Shown here one piece after another: positions 11,186 through 17,280 of a DNA stretch of 64,000 bases. The number at the start of each line of letters is the position of its first letter. Position 1 is the stretch's first letter. This DNA comes from Streptomyces sp. TLI_053 (GTDB lineage: Bacteria; Actinomycetota; Actinomycetes; Streptomycetales; Streptomycetaceae), in NCBI RefSeq assembly GCF_900105395.1, contig NZ_LT629775.1, positions 3,928,001 through 3,992,000 of the forward strand. Reading direction: 5' to 3'. Position numbers and translations under genes: made by a program. The notes beneath the pieces are model-generated. The model was not told where the DNA came from. It saw nothing but the letters and a program-made list of their open reading frames with translations, and searched no databases.

Positions 11186-11377
11186 TCAGATGTGGTGGTC
11201 GAGTTCGCCTGCCTTGACGAAGTCGAGGAGGTTCGTGAAATTTGCACGGGTCGCGCAGAGTACGAGATCGCCTTCGTCGGACTCACGCAGCTCCACCCAC
11301 CCATCCACCACGCGAACCTCGACACACGCGTTGCTCGAACCCGAGTGGCTGGACTTCTGCCATTGGTGATTGAACAC
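11186..11377 (-). CDS. DUF397 protein
   Basis: 63 residues from ATG 11377. Diagnostic DUF397 pattern: WQKSSHSGSSNACVEV, VELRESD near the middle, and a C-terminal FVKAGELDHHI. DUF397 proteins accompany XRE/DUF5753 regulators (the WhiJ-like systems of Streptomyces), and some affect development or antibiotic production (AbaA-like). The last bases (GTCAGATGTGG region) and the B hairpin after them are nearly identical to those of the DUF397 gene at 11847, which indicates a recent duplication. Confidence 0.85.
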   Translation of the reverse strand: MFNHQWQKSSHSGSSNACVEVRVVDGWVELRESDEGDLVLCATRANFTNLLDFVKAGELDHHI

Positions 11378-11402
11378 GCCGTCCTTCCCCGTACCGGCTT
11401 GC

Positions 11403-11842
11403 GGCCCCTCGCTCAGCCCGAGCGAGGGGCCACAAGAAGCTGAGCGTGGTGGTCGAGTTCGCCGGCCTTGATGGCGTGGAGGAGCGCGGCTACGGCGGCA
11501 GGGGTGGTGCGGAGGATGGTCTCGCCGTCGTCGGACTCACGAAACTCCAACCCGTCGGCGGCTGCACGGACCTCAACACACTCGTCGTGCGCGCCGCTGT
11601 AGCTGGGTTTCTGCCATGCGCCGTTTGCCATGATCGCTGTTCACTTCCTTCTCACGGACTTGATGCAGGAAGTCGGACGCGCCGACTTCCCAGGTTGACC
11701 GATCAGCGGCTGGACATCTGCGGCAGAAGGCAACAGGACGTTCCGGCTGCGGAAGCACGGAGTAGGAAGTCGGCGAGTCCGATTTCCTACCCCCCGACTT
11801 GCAGGTTGCTGGCCCCTCGCTCGGGCCGAGCGAGCGGCCAGC
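11403..11842. repeat. Hairpin-repeat block 2 (B3, A3, A4, B4)
   Basis: B3 at 11403-11431 (12-bp arms) spans the stop of the middle DUF397 gene. A3 at 11668-11690 and A4 at 11762-11790 lie in the 215-base gap between the two DUF397 genes. A4 has a G:T pair and outer arms GTAGGAAG/TTTCCTAC. B4 at 11808-11842 has 16-bp arms with one mismatch and ends four bases from the stop of the DUF397 gene at 11847. Confidence 0.85.
11413..11631 (-). CDS. DUF397 protein with a repeat-derived C-terminus
   Basis: 72 residues from ATG 11631. WQKPSYSGAHDECVEV, LEFRESDDGE and LHAIKAGELDHH are typical of DUF397. Beyond the usual end (LDHH) the frame runs on into a B-type hairpin, which encodes the last residues LVAPRSG and supplies the stop codon. 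The tail therefore looks like an extension created by repeat insertion or by deletion of the original stop. It belongs to the same cluster as the DUF397 genes on either side. Confidence 0.85.
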   Translation of the reverse strand: MANGAWQKPSYSGAHDECVEVRAAADGLEFRESDDGETILRTTPAAVAALLHAIKAGELDHHAQLLVAPRSG

Positions 11843-11846
11843 CATG

Positions 11847-12038
11847 TCAGATGTGGTGGTCGAGATCGCCGGCCTTGATCGTGGCGAGGAGATCCGCGAA
11901 AACGGCGGGCCCCGCTGCGAGGACCAAGCCAGGCGCATCGGATTCGCGGAGCTCAACCGCCTCGATGCCGACCCTGACCTCGACACACTCGTTGTTCGAG
12001 GCGCTGTAACTGGACTTCTGCCACTCAGAGCTAGGCAT
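11847..12038 (-). CDS. DUF397 protein, translationally coupled to the XRE regulator
   Basis: 63 residues from ATG 12038, overlapping the end of the XRE gene by eight bases. EWQKSSYSASNNECVEV, VELRESDAPG and IKAGDLDHHI are the family hallmarks. It is the cognate partner of the regulator upstream, the standard pair in streptomycetes. Partner or antagonist function is inferred from known WhiJ-like loci. Confidence 0.88.
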   Translation of the reverse strand: MPSSEWQKSSYSASNNECVEVRVGIEAVELRESDAPGLVLAAGPAVFADLLATIKAGDLDHHI

Positions 12039-12894
12039 GTCCGCTCTTCACTTCCTTCATGACGGATCGGATGAACTCACGCGAATCGGCTTCACCGAGA
12101 GCGGTCGAGTCGAGACGCGAGAAGATGACTCGATGGGTGGCCAGGTCTGCTTGTGAGTCGAAGAAAAGGGCTCCTTGGGACACATCCATCTCGATGGCAT
12201 CGAGTTCGGGAACCGGCCCTTCGGCGAAGGTCAGGTTCTCGCCCGACCCCGGGAAGGTGTCGAGGGCGAACGGCACCACTCGCACAGAGATTCCAGGGTG
12301 CTCGGAGTCGTTGAGAAGAGCACCGAGCTGGTCAACAAGCACCGCCGAGCCACCGAACTGCATCCGCAACGCGGCCTCGTGGATGAAGGTTCGCAACGGC
12401 GTGGAACCTGACCGAACGATCTCCTGCCGACGAATTCGAAAGGCAGTCCTGGCTTCAACATCCCTGGCTGGGAGCGGTGGAAACATCCGAGCAAAGACCG
12501 CGGACGCGTAAGCACTGGTCTGAAGCAGCCCCGGAACGTACGCGGTGGTACAGAACGTCAACCTCTTGGCATGTGCTTCAAGCTCGGCAACCTCCAGGAA
12601 ATCGATCGTCAGGACACCCCGATAGTCTTCCCACCAGCCCTTTCCTCGCTCCGAAGCCATCTCTGCGAGAGCGTCGATCAGCGGCCCATTGGCGCACCGG
12701 CACGCCGAGGCGACCATCCGCAGCCGCTCTGGACTGACGCCGATCTTCGCCATCTCCATCTGTGTCACCTGGGCCGGGCTGATGCCGAGCTTCCTGGCGA
12801 GCTCGCTGCCACCGAGCCCTGCCTGCTCCCGCATGCGTCGCAGCTCACTTCCGAGGCGACGTTGACGGAGGGTCGGATTTGGGCGAAGGGCCAT
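12031..12894 (-). CDS. XRE-family regulator with DUF5753 domain (WhiJ-like)
   Basis: 287 residues from ATG 12894, with GAGAGG six bases upstream. The N-terminal helix-turn-helix is RRMREQAGLGGSELARKLGISPAQVTQMEMAKIGVSPERL (about residues 20-60). The rest is DUF5753 (EAHAKRLTFCTTAYVPGLLQTSAYASAVF, later IRRQEIVR and ISVRVVPFALDTFPGSGENLTFAEG). Such proteins bind DNA near their own locus and pair with DUF397 partners in control of development. The gene is divergent from the ATPase operon at 13189 through an AT-rich promoter gap. Base composition is lower in GC than its neighbours, which fits an accessory segment. Confidence 0.88.
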   Translation of the reverse strand: MALRPNPTLRQRRLGSELRRMREQAGLGGSELARKLGISPAQVTQMEMAKIGVSPERLRMVASACRCANGPLIDALAEMASERGKGWWEDYRGVLTIDFLEVAELEAHAKRLTFCTTAYVPGLLQTSAYASAVFARMFPPLPARDVEARTAFRIRRQEIVRSGSTPLRTFIHEAALRMQFGGSAVLVDQLGALLNDSEHPGISVRVVPFALDTFPGSGENLTFAEGPVPELDAIEMDVSQGALFFDSQADLATHRVIFSRLDSTALGEADSREFIRSVMKEVKSGHA

Positions 12895-13188
12895 GACGTC
12901 CTCTCTCACGGGGGCGGGATCAGTGTGCCGCGCGCCCGGCGGGCCGGTCCAACTACGGGTCGACCACACGGTAGGGGGAACTTTCTCGCCGATACCTATA
13001 AATAGAGGTGCTGTCGGCTATGGTCTACATCACAGCGATCCGACGGGTCGTCAGTAATGCCTGTTCATCAGGGCAGTAGGCGCATGCTGCCCTCTTGCAC
13101 CGCAGAGCAGCCAGTCCGGGCTGGCCTCGTTCACAGTGACGCGTCCGTCGACGCTCCCTCTCCCTCGCCCTCCCTCTGGAGGTTCGCC
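12895..13188. promoter_or_regulatory. Divergent promoter region between XRE gene and ATPase operon
   Basis: The 294-base gap contains the only A/T-rich patch nearby, CCTATAAATAG at about 12995-13005, usable as a -10 region on either strand. The WhiJ-like regulator would be expected to bind here. No repeat of the A, B or C type is present. Confidence 0.45.
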
Positions 13189-13554
13189 ATGCGTGCCTGC
13201 AACCCGCCCGACTGCTCCGCCGTCCGGGCCGAACTCCGCTCCCTCCTCCGCACCGCCGGGTGGCCGCCGGACAGCATCGCCGACGCCGAACTCGCCTTCC
13301 AGGAACTGTTCGTCAATGCGTGGCAGCACGGAGGCTGCCCCGCCCCGGCCGTCCTGGTCTGCCTGCGGCCGAGCACCCTGCGCGTCGCCGTCTGCGACGA
13401 CTGCCCCGAGCTGCCCGAACCCCGGATCTCCGCCGACCCCTACGCGGTCTCCGGGCGCGGACTCCACCTCGTCAGCGCCCTCGCCGACCGCCTCGGCGTC
13501 GACCCCACCAAGACCGGCAAGGTCGTCTGGTTCGAACTGGACTTCGCCGCGTGA
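13189..13554 (+). CDS. ATP-binding protein, RsbW-like HATPase
   Basis: 121 residues from ATG 13189 with GGAGG upstream. A longer frame from 13057 lacks a ribosome site. The Bergerat ATP fold is visible: N-box ELFVNAWQHG, G1-like CDDCPELPEP, and GRGLHLVSALADRLG. It is an anti-sigma-factor-like kinase of the small type that flanks XRE/DUF397 genes in Streptomyces. The stop overlaps the next gene's GTG by four bases. The target is unknown. Confidence 0.85.
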   Translation: MRACNPPDCSAVRAELRSLLRTAGWPPDSIADAELAFQELFVNAWQHGGCPAPAVLVCLRPSTLRVAVCDDCPELPEPRISADPYAVSGRGLHLVSALADRLGVDPTKTGKVVWFELDFAA

Positions 13555-13784
13555 ACACCCCCATCGACCCCCACGACCGCATCCTGCGCACCTACACCGA
13601 ACCCGAGGTCACCGCCCTCCTCCGTGAACTCCACGAACGCGGCAGACCCCTCGGCCTGCGCTGGGGCTCCGCCGCCGTCTCGGACCCCACCATCGACGGC
13701 CGCCTCCTCGTCGACTTCGGCGACGCCCCCGTCTCCACCCTCCTCAACCTCCTCACCCTGCTGCGGGAGGTGCCCCGGGAGTGA
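13551..13784 (+). CDS. Small conserved-type protein, function unknown
   Basis: 77 residues from GTG 13551 (GTGA overlap with the ATPase gene). It is soluble and acidic-to-neutral, with TEPEVTALLRELHERGRPLGLRWG and a C-terminal leucine-rich VSTLLNLLTLLREVP helix. I do not recognise a family. Coupling on both sides places it in a three-gene operon with the ATPase and a membrane peptide. Confidence 0.65.
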   Translation: MNTPIDPHDRILRTYTEPEVTALLRELHERGRPLGLRWGSAAVSDPTIDGRLLVDFGDAPVSTLLNLLTLLREVPRE

Positions 13785-14008
13785 GCACCTTCCTCGTCGG
13801 CGCCGCCTTCGCCGTCCTCCTGGCCCTCGCGATCGCCACCGTCGTCACCGGCGTCGTCACCGCCCTGAAGATCGGCCCGCCCCCACCCCAGATCACCCGC
13901 CACGGCCACTGGGAACCCCACACCCACCCCGACGGCACCACCGAACACACCTGGACCCCCCACCCGGCCGACCAGCAGCCCCACGACCGCCACCGCATAC
14001 CCAAGTGA
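13781..14008 (+). CDS. Small single-pass membrane protein
   Basis: 75 residues from GTG 13781, again with a four-base overlap. One hydrophobic helix covers residues 4-30 (FLVGAAFAVLLALAIATVVTG), followed by a His/Pro-rich tail (HGHWEPHTHPDGTTEHTW, then HDRHR) that could bind metal. Family unknown. It is the last gene of the ATPase operon. The first hairpin of repeat block 3 starts ten bases after its stop. Confidence 0.65.
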   Translation: MSTFLVGAAFAVLLALAIATVVTGVVTALKIGPPPPQITRHGHWEPHTHPDGTTEHTWTPHPADQQPHDRHRIPK

Positions 14009-14017
14009 CCCCCTCCG

Positions 14018-14462
14018 GGAGTGGGAAGTCGGCCGCTCCGACTTCCCACTCCACCAGCGGCCGCCGCTCGGTCCCGGTGGCTCCCTTGCACACAGCGGGG
14101 AATCACTGCGGGAGATCCCGGACGCAGGAAGTCGGCAGCATCGACTTCCCACTCCTCCCGGCCTCGTCCTCACCAGAAGGGCGGCAGCGTTCCGGTGGCC
14201 CTTGCCGCGCAAGGACCACCGGTTGACTGCCCCTCGCTCGGGCCGAGCGAGGGGCAGGAGGTAACAACCCGGGCGAACCAACTCCACCCACCTCCTGCTC
14301 CCCTCGTGGCCCCTTTGCCGCTCGCAAAGGGGCCACCGAAACGAGAACCCCAGAGGTGGTGAGAGGCTGCCGCTCGCTCGGACCGAGCGAGCGGGACCCC
14401 GGGCAGTCGTCCACGGCAGTCGGATCGTGGAGTGGGAAGTCGGCGCCGGCGACCTCCCACTC
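14018..14462. repeat. Hairpin-repeat block 3 (A5, C1, A6, C2, B5, C3, B6, A7)
   Basis: This stretch without a gene is filled by hairpins: A5 14018-14052 (perfect 15-bp arms, 5-base loop), degenerate C1 around 14074-14113, A6 14127-14149, C2 14192-14222, B5 14227-14257 (perfect 14-bp arms), C3 14306-14336 (perfect 13-bp arms), B6 14370-14394, and A7 14430-14462. From 14463 to 14528 nothing further is seen. Confidence 0.9.
14409..14442 (+). repeat. 34-bp direct repeat, left copy
   Basis: An exact 34-base match, starting GTCCACGGCAGTCGGATCGT and ending in the left arm of an A hairpin, recurs at 15234-15267. The two copies bracket the gene at 14529-15029, and the sequences around them (C, B and A hairpins) are also related. 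Confidence 0.9.
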
Positions 14463-14528
14463 TCGGGTCGCTTCTGAGACCCGACCTGCGGTGGTCCGGC
14501 TATCGGTTCCCGGTCGTACCGAAGCTGC

Positions 14529-15029
14529 TCAGGCGAAGCCGACCTCGGTGAAGCAGCAACCGCCGCGCTCGGCAATGGGCAGGACCGGGCCCGGCATGAG
14601 CCGCGGGGCGTGGCGGAAGTACTGACGGAATCCCGACGCGCGGAACTTCAGGTCGAACAAGTGGCCCTCGATGTGCCATTGCTGCCAGTCCTGCTTGCCG
14701 TCGTCCGGCACCAGCCGGTGCACGTCGGCGATCTCCAGTTCCGGGTGCATGTCCTTGAAGCCGAGGCCGCCCTCAAGGTCCCAGACCTGCTCGAAGACGA
14801 GCGTCGCGGGGGCGACCCAGAAGGAGAAGGTCTTGGCAGGCCTGACCGGGTGGACCCAGCGGACAATGTAGTCGAGATCGAGCAGGAGCCTCGGCAGGAT
14901 GTCATCGGTCTGCTGCACGTGCAGACCGTGGACGGTGGCGTCGTGCCAGCCCATATCCTCGAAGTCGGCATCACTCCAGACACTCTTCGAGAGACCTGAT
15001 TCCTGGTGGCTGTTCATACCTGCATCCAA
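14529..15029 (-). CDS. Unknown 166-aa protein inside the repeat array
   Basis: 166 residues from ATG 15029, or 162 from ATG 15017. Neither start has a strong ribosome site. It is soluble and Trp/His/Asp-rich, with DMGWHDATVHGLHVQQ near the start, LLLDLDYIVRW, and a repeated WHIEGHLFDLKF beta pattern. I do not recognise the family. The style resembles small beta-rich immunity-type proteins, but that is only an impression. It is the only gene between blocks 3 and 4, and it is flanked by duplicated repeat sequence (14409 and 15234), as if carried as a cassette. Confidence 0.65.
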   Translation of the reverse strand: MDAGMNSHQESGLSKSVWSDADFEDMGWHDATVHGLHVQQTDDILPRLLLDLDYIVRWVHPVRPAKTFSFWVAPATLVFEQVWDLEGGLGFKDMHPELEIADVHRLVPDDGKQDWQQWHIEGHLFDLKFRASGFRQYFRHAPRLMPGPVLPIAERGGCCFTEVGFA

Positions 15030-15233
15030 CCAGGGCCGTCCACCTTGAGCTCATGCCAGATCGGCGTCAGGAGAACCCGGCATTGGGCCTCACCGGCAGG
15101 ACGGCCCCTTGCTGCGCAAGGGGCCACCGGAAGAGGAACCCTTGGGGTGGGCAGTCAGGATCGCCGACTTCCCAGCCCAAAGTGGTGAGGGGTGCCGCTC
15201 GCTCGGACCGAGCGAGCGGCAGCCCAGGTAGCG

Positions 15234-15267
15234 GTCCACGGCAGTCGGATCGTGGAGTGGGAAGTCG
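15234..15267 (+). repeat. 34-bp direct repeat, right copy
   Basis: Exact copy of 14409-14442, joined to the left arm of hairpin A9. Confidence 0.9.
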
Positions 15268-15680
15268 AACCCATCGACTTCCCACTCCGAGCCCGGCTGA
15301 GGAGCTCCGAAAAACTGGCTGTACGCGGGAAGTCGACCGTTCTGACATCTCACTCCACCACCGGCACAGCTCGGTCCCGGTCGCTCCCTTGCCGCTCGCA
15401 AGGAAGCCACCGGACAAAGCCCCGGGAGCAGGAAGTCGGCGGTTTCGACTTCCTGCTCCTGCCAGCTTTGGTCCTCACAGAGAGGGACGGCGGCATTCCG
15501 GTGACCCCCTTGTCGCACAAGGGGGCCACCGGAATGAGCAGTGGCAAGCTCACGCAGCTACGGGCCGGGCAGTGAGCCGGTCAGCCCCGACCTCATCGCG
15601 GGCGGCAGGTCAGGGGTGGCTGCCCCTCGCTCGCCCGAGCGAGGGGCAGCTATCAGGTGAGGTGGTCCTACCTTGGAGGC

Positions 15681-15717
15681 CGGCGTGGGAAGTCGGAACC
15701 GCCGACTTCCCACGCCG
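15681..15717. repeat. Archetype of hairpin family A
   Basis: Perfect 16-bp arms CGGCGTGGGAAGTCGG / CCGACTTCCCACGCCG around the loop AACCG. Other A copies keep GGAAGTCG and its partner but exchange the flanking pairs in step: GTG/CAC, GTA/TAC, GCA/TGC, GCG/CGC and CTG/CAG. Confidence 0.9.
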
Positions 15718-15845
15718 TGGAGACGCATCTCGACCCTGGTGGCTCCTTTGCCGCCCGCAAGGGAGCCACCAGAGCAAGCCTTGGAGCAGGAAGTCGGCAG
15801 CATCGACTTTCCACTCCCCCCGGCCTCGCCCTCACCAGAAGTACG

Positions 15846-15890
15846 CCGGTATCCGGTGGCCCTTGTGCGACAAGGGCCACCGGATACCGG
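15846..15890. repeat. Archetype of hairpin family C
   Basis: Perfect 20-bp arms, the left one CCGGTATCCGGTGGCCCTTG, with loop TGCGA. Family core GTGGCNCCTTG-N5-CAAGGNGCCAC, with paired changes such as GGCCCC/GGGGCC, GGCTCC/GGAGCC and GTGCCCC/GGGGCAC in other copies. Confidence 0.9.
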
Positions 15891-15985
15891 CTATCACGGT
15901 CTGCCCCCGACCGCAGGAAGTCGGTCTCGTCGACTTCCTGCTCCACCTGCTCCTGGATCTCGCTGGGAAGCGGCGGGTTGTGAGT

Positions 15986-16020
15986 GGCTGCCCCTCGCTC
16001 GGGCCGAGCGAGGGGCAGCC
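15986..16020. repeat. Archetype of hairpin family B
   Basis: Perfect 16-bp arms GGCTGCCCCTCGCTCG / CGAGCGAGGGGCAGCC around the loop GGC. Copies with CCGCTCG pair with CGAGCGG, so the variable position covaries. Confidence 0.9.
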
Positions 16021-16609
16021 GGACGACGAACCTCGGGCGGGAAGTCAGGACCACCGATCTCCCGCTCCAAGGTGGTGAGGGGGTGCGGTCCAGAGCGGTC
16101 GGGCTCGGAAGGACCGGCCGCACGTGGAAAAGTCGAGGGTTCCGGCATCTTGCTCCCCCACTGGCGCAGCTCGGTCCCAGTGGCTCCCTTGTCAGCCCCG
16201 CTGTGGAGGAGTAGGAAGTCGGTCTCGTCGACTTCCTACTCCTCCAGGACCCCTACCTCACCCAGTTCGGTACTGGATAGCTGGGGCTGGGAAGTCGACG
16301 ACTCCGACTTCCCAGTCCCGGCCCGCTGCGGAGGTCGTTGGCCAGCGGTGCGCGCTCGGCTCGCGGGAACGACCGGAGCGGTGGTCGGAGTCAGCGCGGG
16401 GAGTAGATCCGGTGCCCCTTGCCACCAGCAAGGGGCACCGGACAAAGACCGCACAGGAAGTCGACCCGACCGACTTTCCACTTCGAGCCGACCGGCGGAG
16501 GCTGCTGCTCGCTCGCCCGAGCGAGGGGCAGCCCGAGCTGGAGATGGCTCGTGGTGCGGGAAGTCGACGGCACCGACTTCCCGCGCCGCACTGGCTCGGG
16601 GGACGGCGA

Positions 16610-17194
16610 TCAGGTGTAGAGCCTCAGGAAGCCGGTGATCAGCTCGGGTGGGTTGGCGGCCGTGGTGGCCTCCTCCTCCCAGCCCGGGGAGTCCATGTCG
16701 AACACCACCACCGGCAGCGGGCGGCCGAAGATCCGCTCCACCTCGCCGCTCTCGTTGAGCCGGCGGGCGAGGTCGATCACGCTCGCGTGGAAATGCCGCC
16801 GCAGCCCGTTCGCCCTGGCGGCCACCGCAGGGTCGTCCAGGCGTCGGTCCAGGTCGAACGGGCCGTCGTACCAGAGGCCGAGGCGCCCCGCCTCCGCCTT
16901 CCACAGCGCGCCGCCGGCCTGGTCCTCGGGCACGTTGCCGAGCCGGTCGAAGCCGTCGAGGATCCAGTGGGCGTAGAACCACCGGGCCTCGTCCCGGTCG
17001 GTCTCCGCCGCCACCTGGTACTGGCTCTCGGTGTTGTGGCCGATGTCGACGTACGGGCGCCGGTCGTCGGCGTCCACCCGCCAGATGTTGAGCGCGAGGA
17101 CGTAGACCTCGCCCCTCACCGGCTCGGGCAGGCGCTCCAGGATGCCCGTGCTCGCCCGCAACAGATGCGCCCCGAACGTCTCCACGCCTGTCAT
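16610..17194 (-). CDS. Uncharacterised protein, possibly DUF4303-like
   Basis: 194 residues from ATG 17194. Soluble. Features are VYVLALNIWRVDADDRRPYVDIGHNTESQYQVAAETDRDEARWFYAHWILDGFD, a pattern I associate with DUF4303-type proteins of unknown role, and a C-terminal PLPVVVFDMDSPGWEEEATTAANPPEL. The stop lies 26 bases beyond the last A hairpin of block 4, so array transcription could read into or out of it. Other nearby genes give no hint of function. Confidence 0.65.
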   Translation of the reverse strand: MTGVETFGAHLLRASTGILERLPEPVRGEVYVLALNIWRVDADDRRPYVDIGHNTESQYQVAAETDRDEARWFYAHWILDGFDRLGNVPEDQAGGALWKAEAGRLGLWYDGPFDLDRRLDDPAVAARANGLRRHFHASVIDLARRLNESGEVERIFGRPLPVVVFDMDSPGWEEEATTAANPPELITGFLRLYT

Positions 17195-17230
17195 GGGGCG
17201 AGCCTCCCACGCGACCGCACCGGCAAAGGC

Positions 17231-17274
17231 GGCAGGGCCGGGCTCCCGGAGACCTCCGGGAGCCCGGCCCTGCC
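17231..17274 (-). terminator. Terminator of the NlpC/P60 gene
   Basis: Perfect 20-bp stem (GGCAGGGCCGGGCTCCCGGA and its complement) with loop GACC, starting seven bases past the stop of the gene at 17281. No T-run, as is usual in this GC range. Confidence 0.8.
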
Positions 17275-17280
17275 GAGAGG

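Larger units (their letters stand above)
15103..16584. repeat. Hairpin-repeat block 4 (about 24 hairpins of families A, B, C)
   Basis: No gene is supported here. Clear hairpins: C4 15103-15125, B7 15193-15221, A9 15254-15288, C5 15377-15413, A11 15425-15459, C6 15495-15535, B8 15619-15650, A12 15681-15717, C7 15736-15772, A13 15783-15817, C8 15846-15890, A14 15913-15941, B9 15986-16020, A17 16205-16245, C10 16409-16441, A20 16556-16584. Degenerate copies: about 15150, 15327, 16037, 16124, 16172, 16284, 16454 and 16501. Arms covary between copies while the cores and the loop sizes (five bases in A and C, two to three in B) are kept. Confidence 0.9.

Noticed and set aside
14018-16584. CRISPR array
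   Set aside because: Repeats are hairpins of three kinds at irregular spacing, the intervening DNA is itself repeated, and no cas gene is near.
14018-16584. Integron attC sites and gene cassettes
   Set aside because: No RYYYAAC/GTTRRRY core pairs, no integrase, and hairpins too uniform.
15053-16638. Long ORFs through the hairpin array
   Set aside because: They simply translate the hairpins (recurrent SRxxRLPTP and GKSxxPTSHS peptides), lack ribosome sites and have no protein-like composition.
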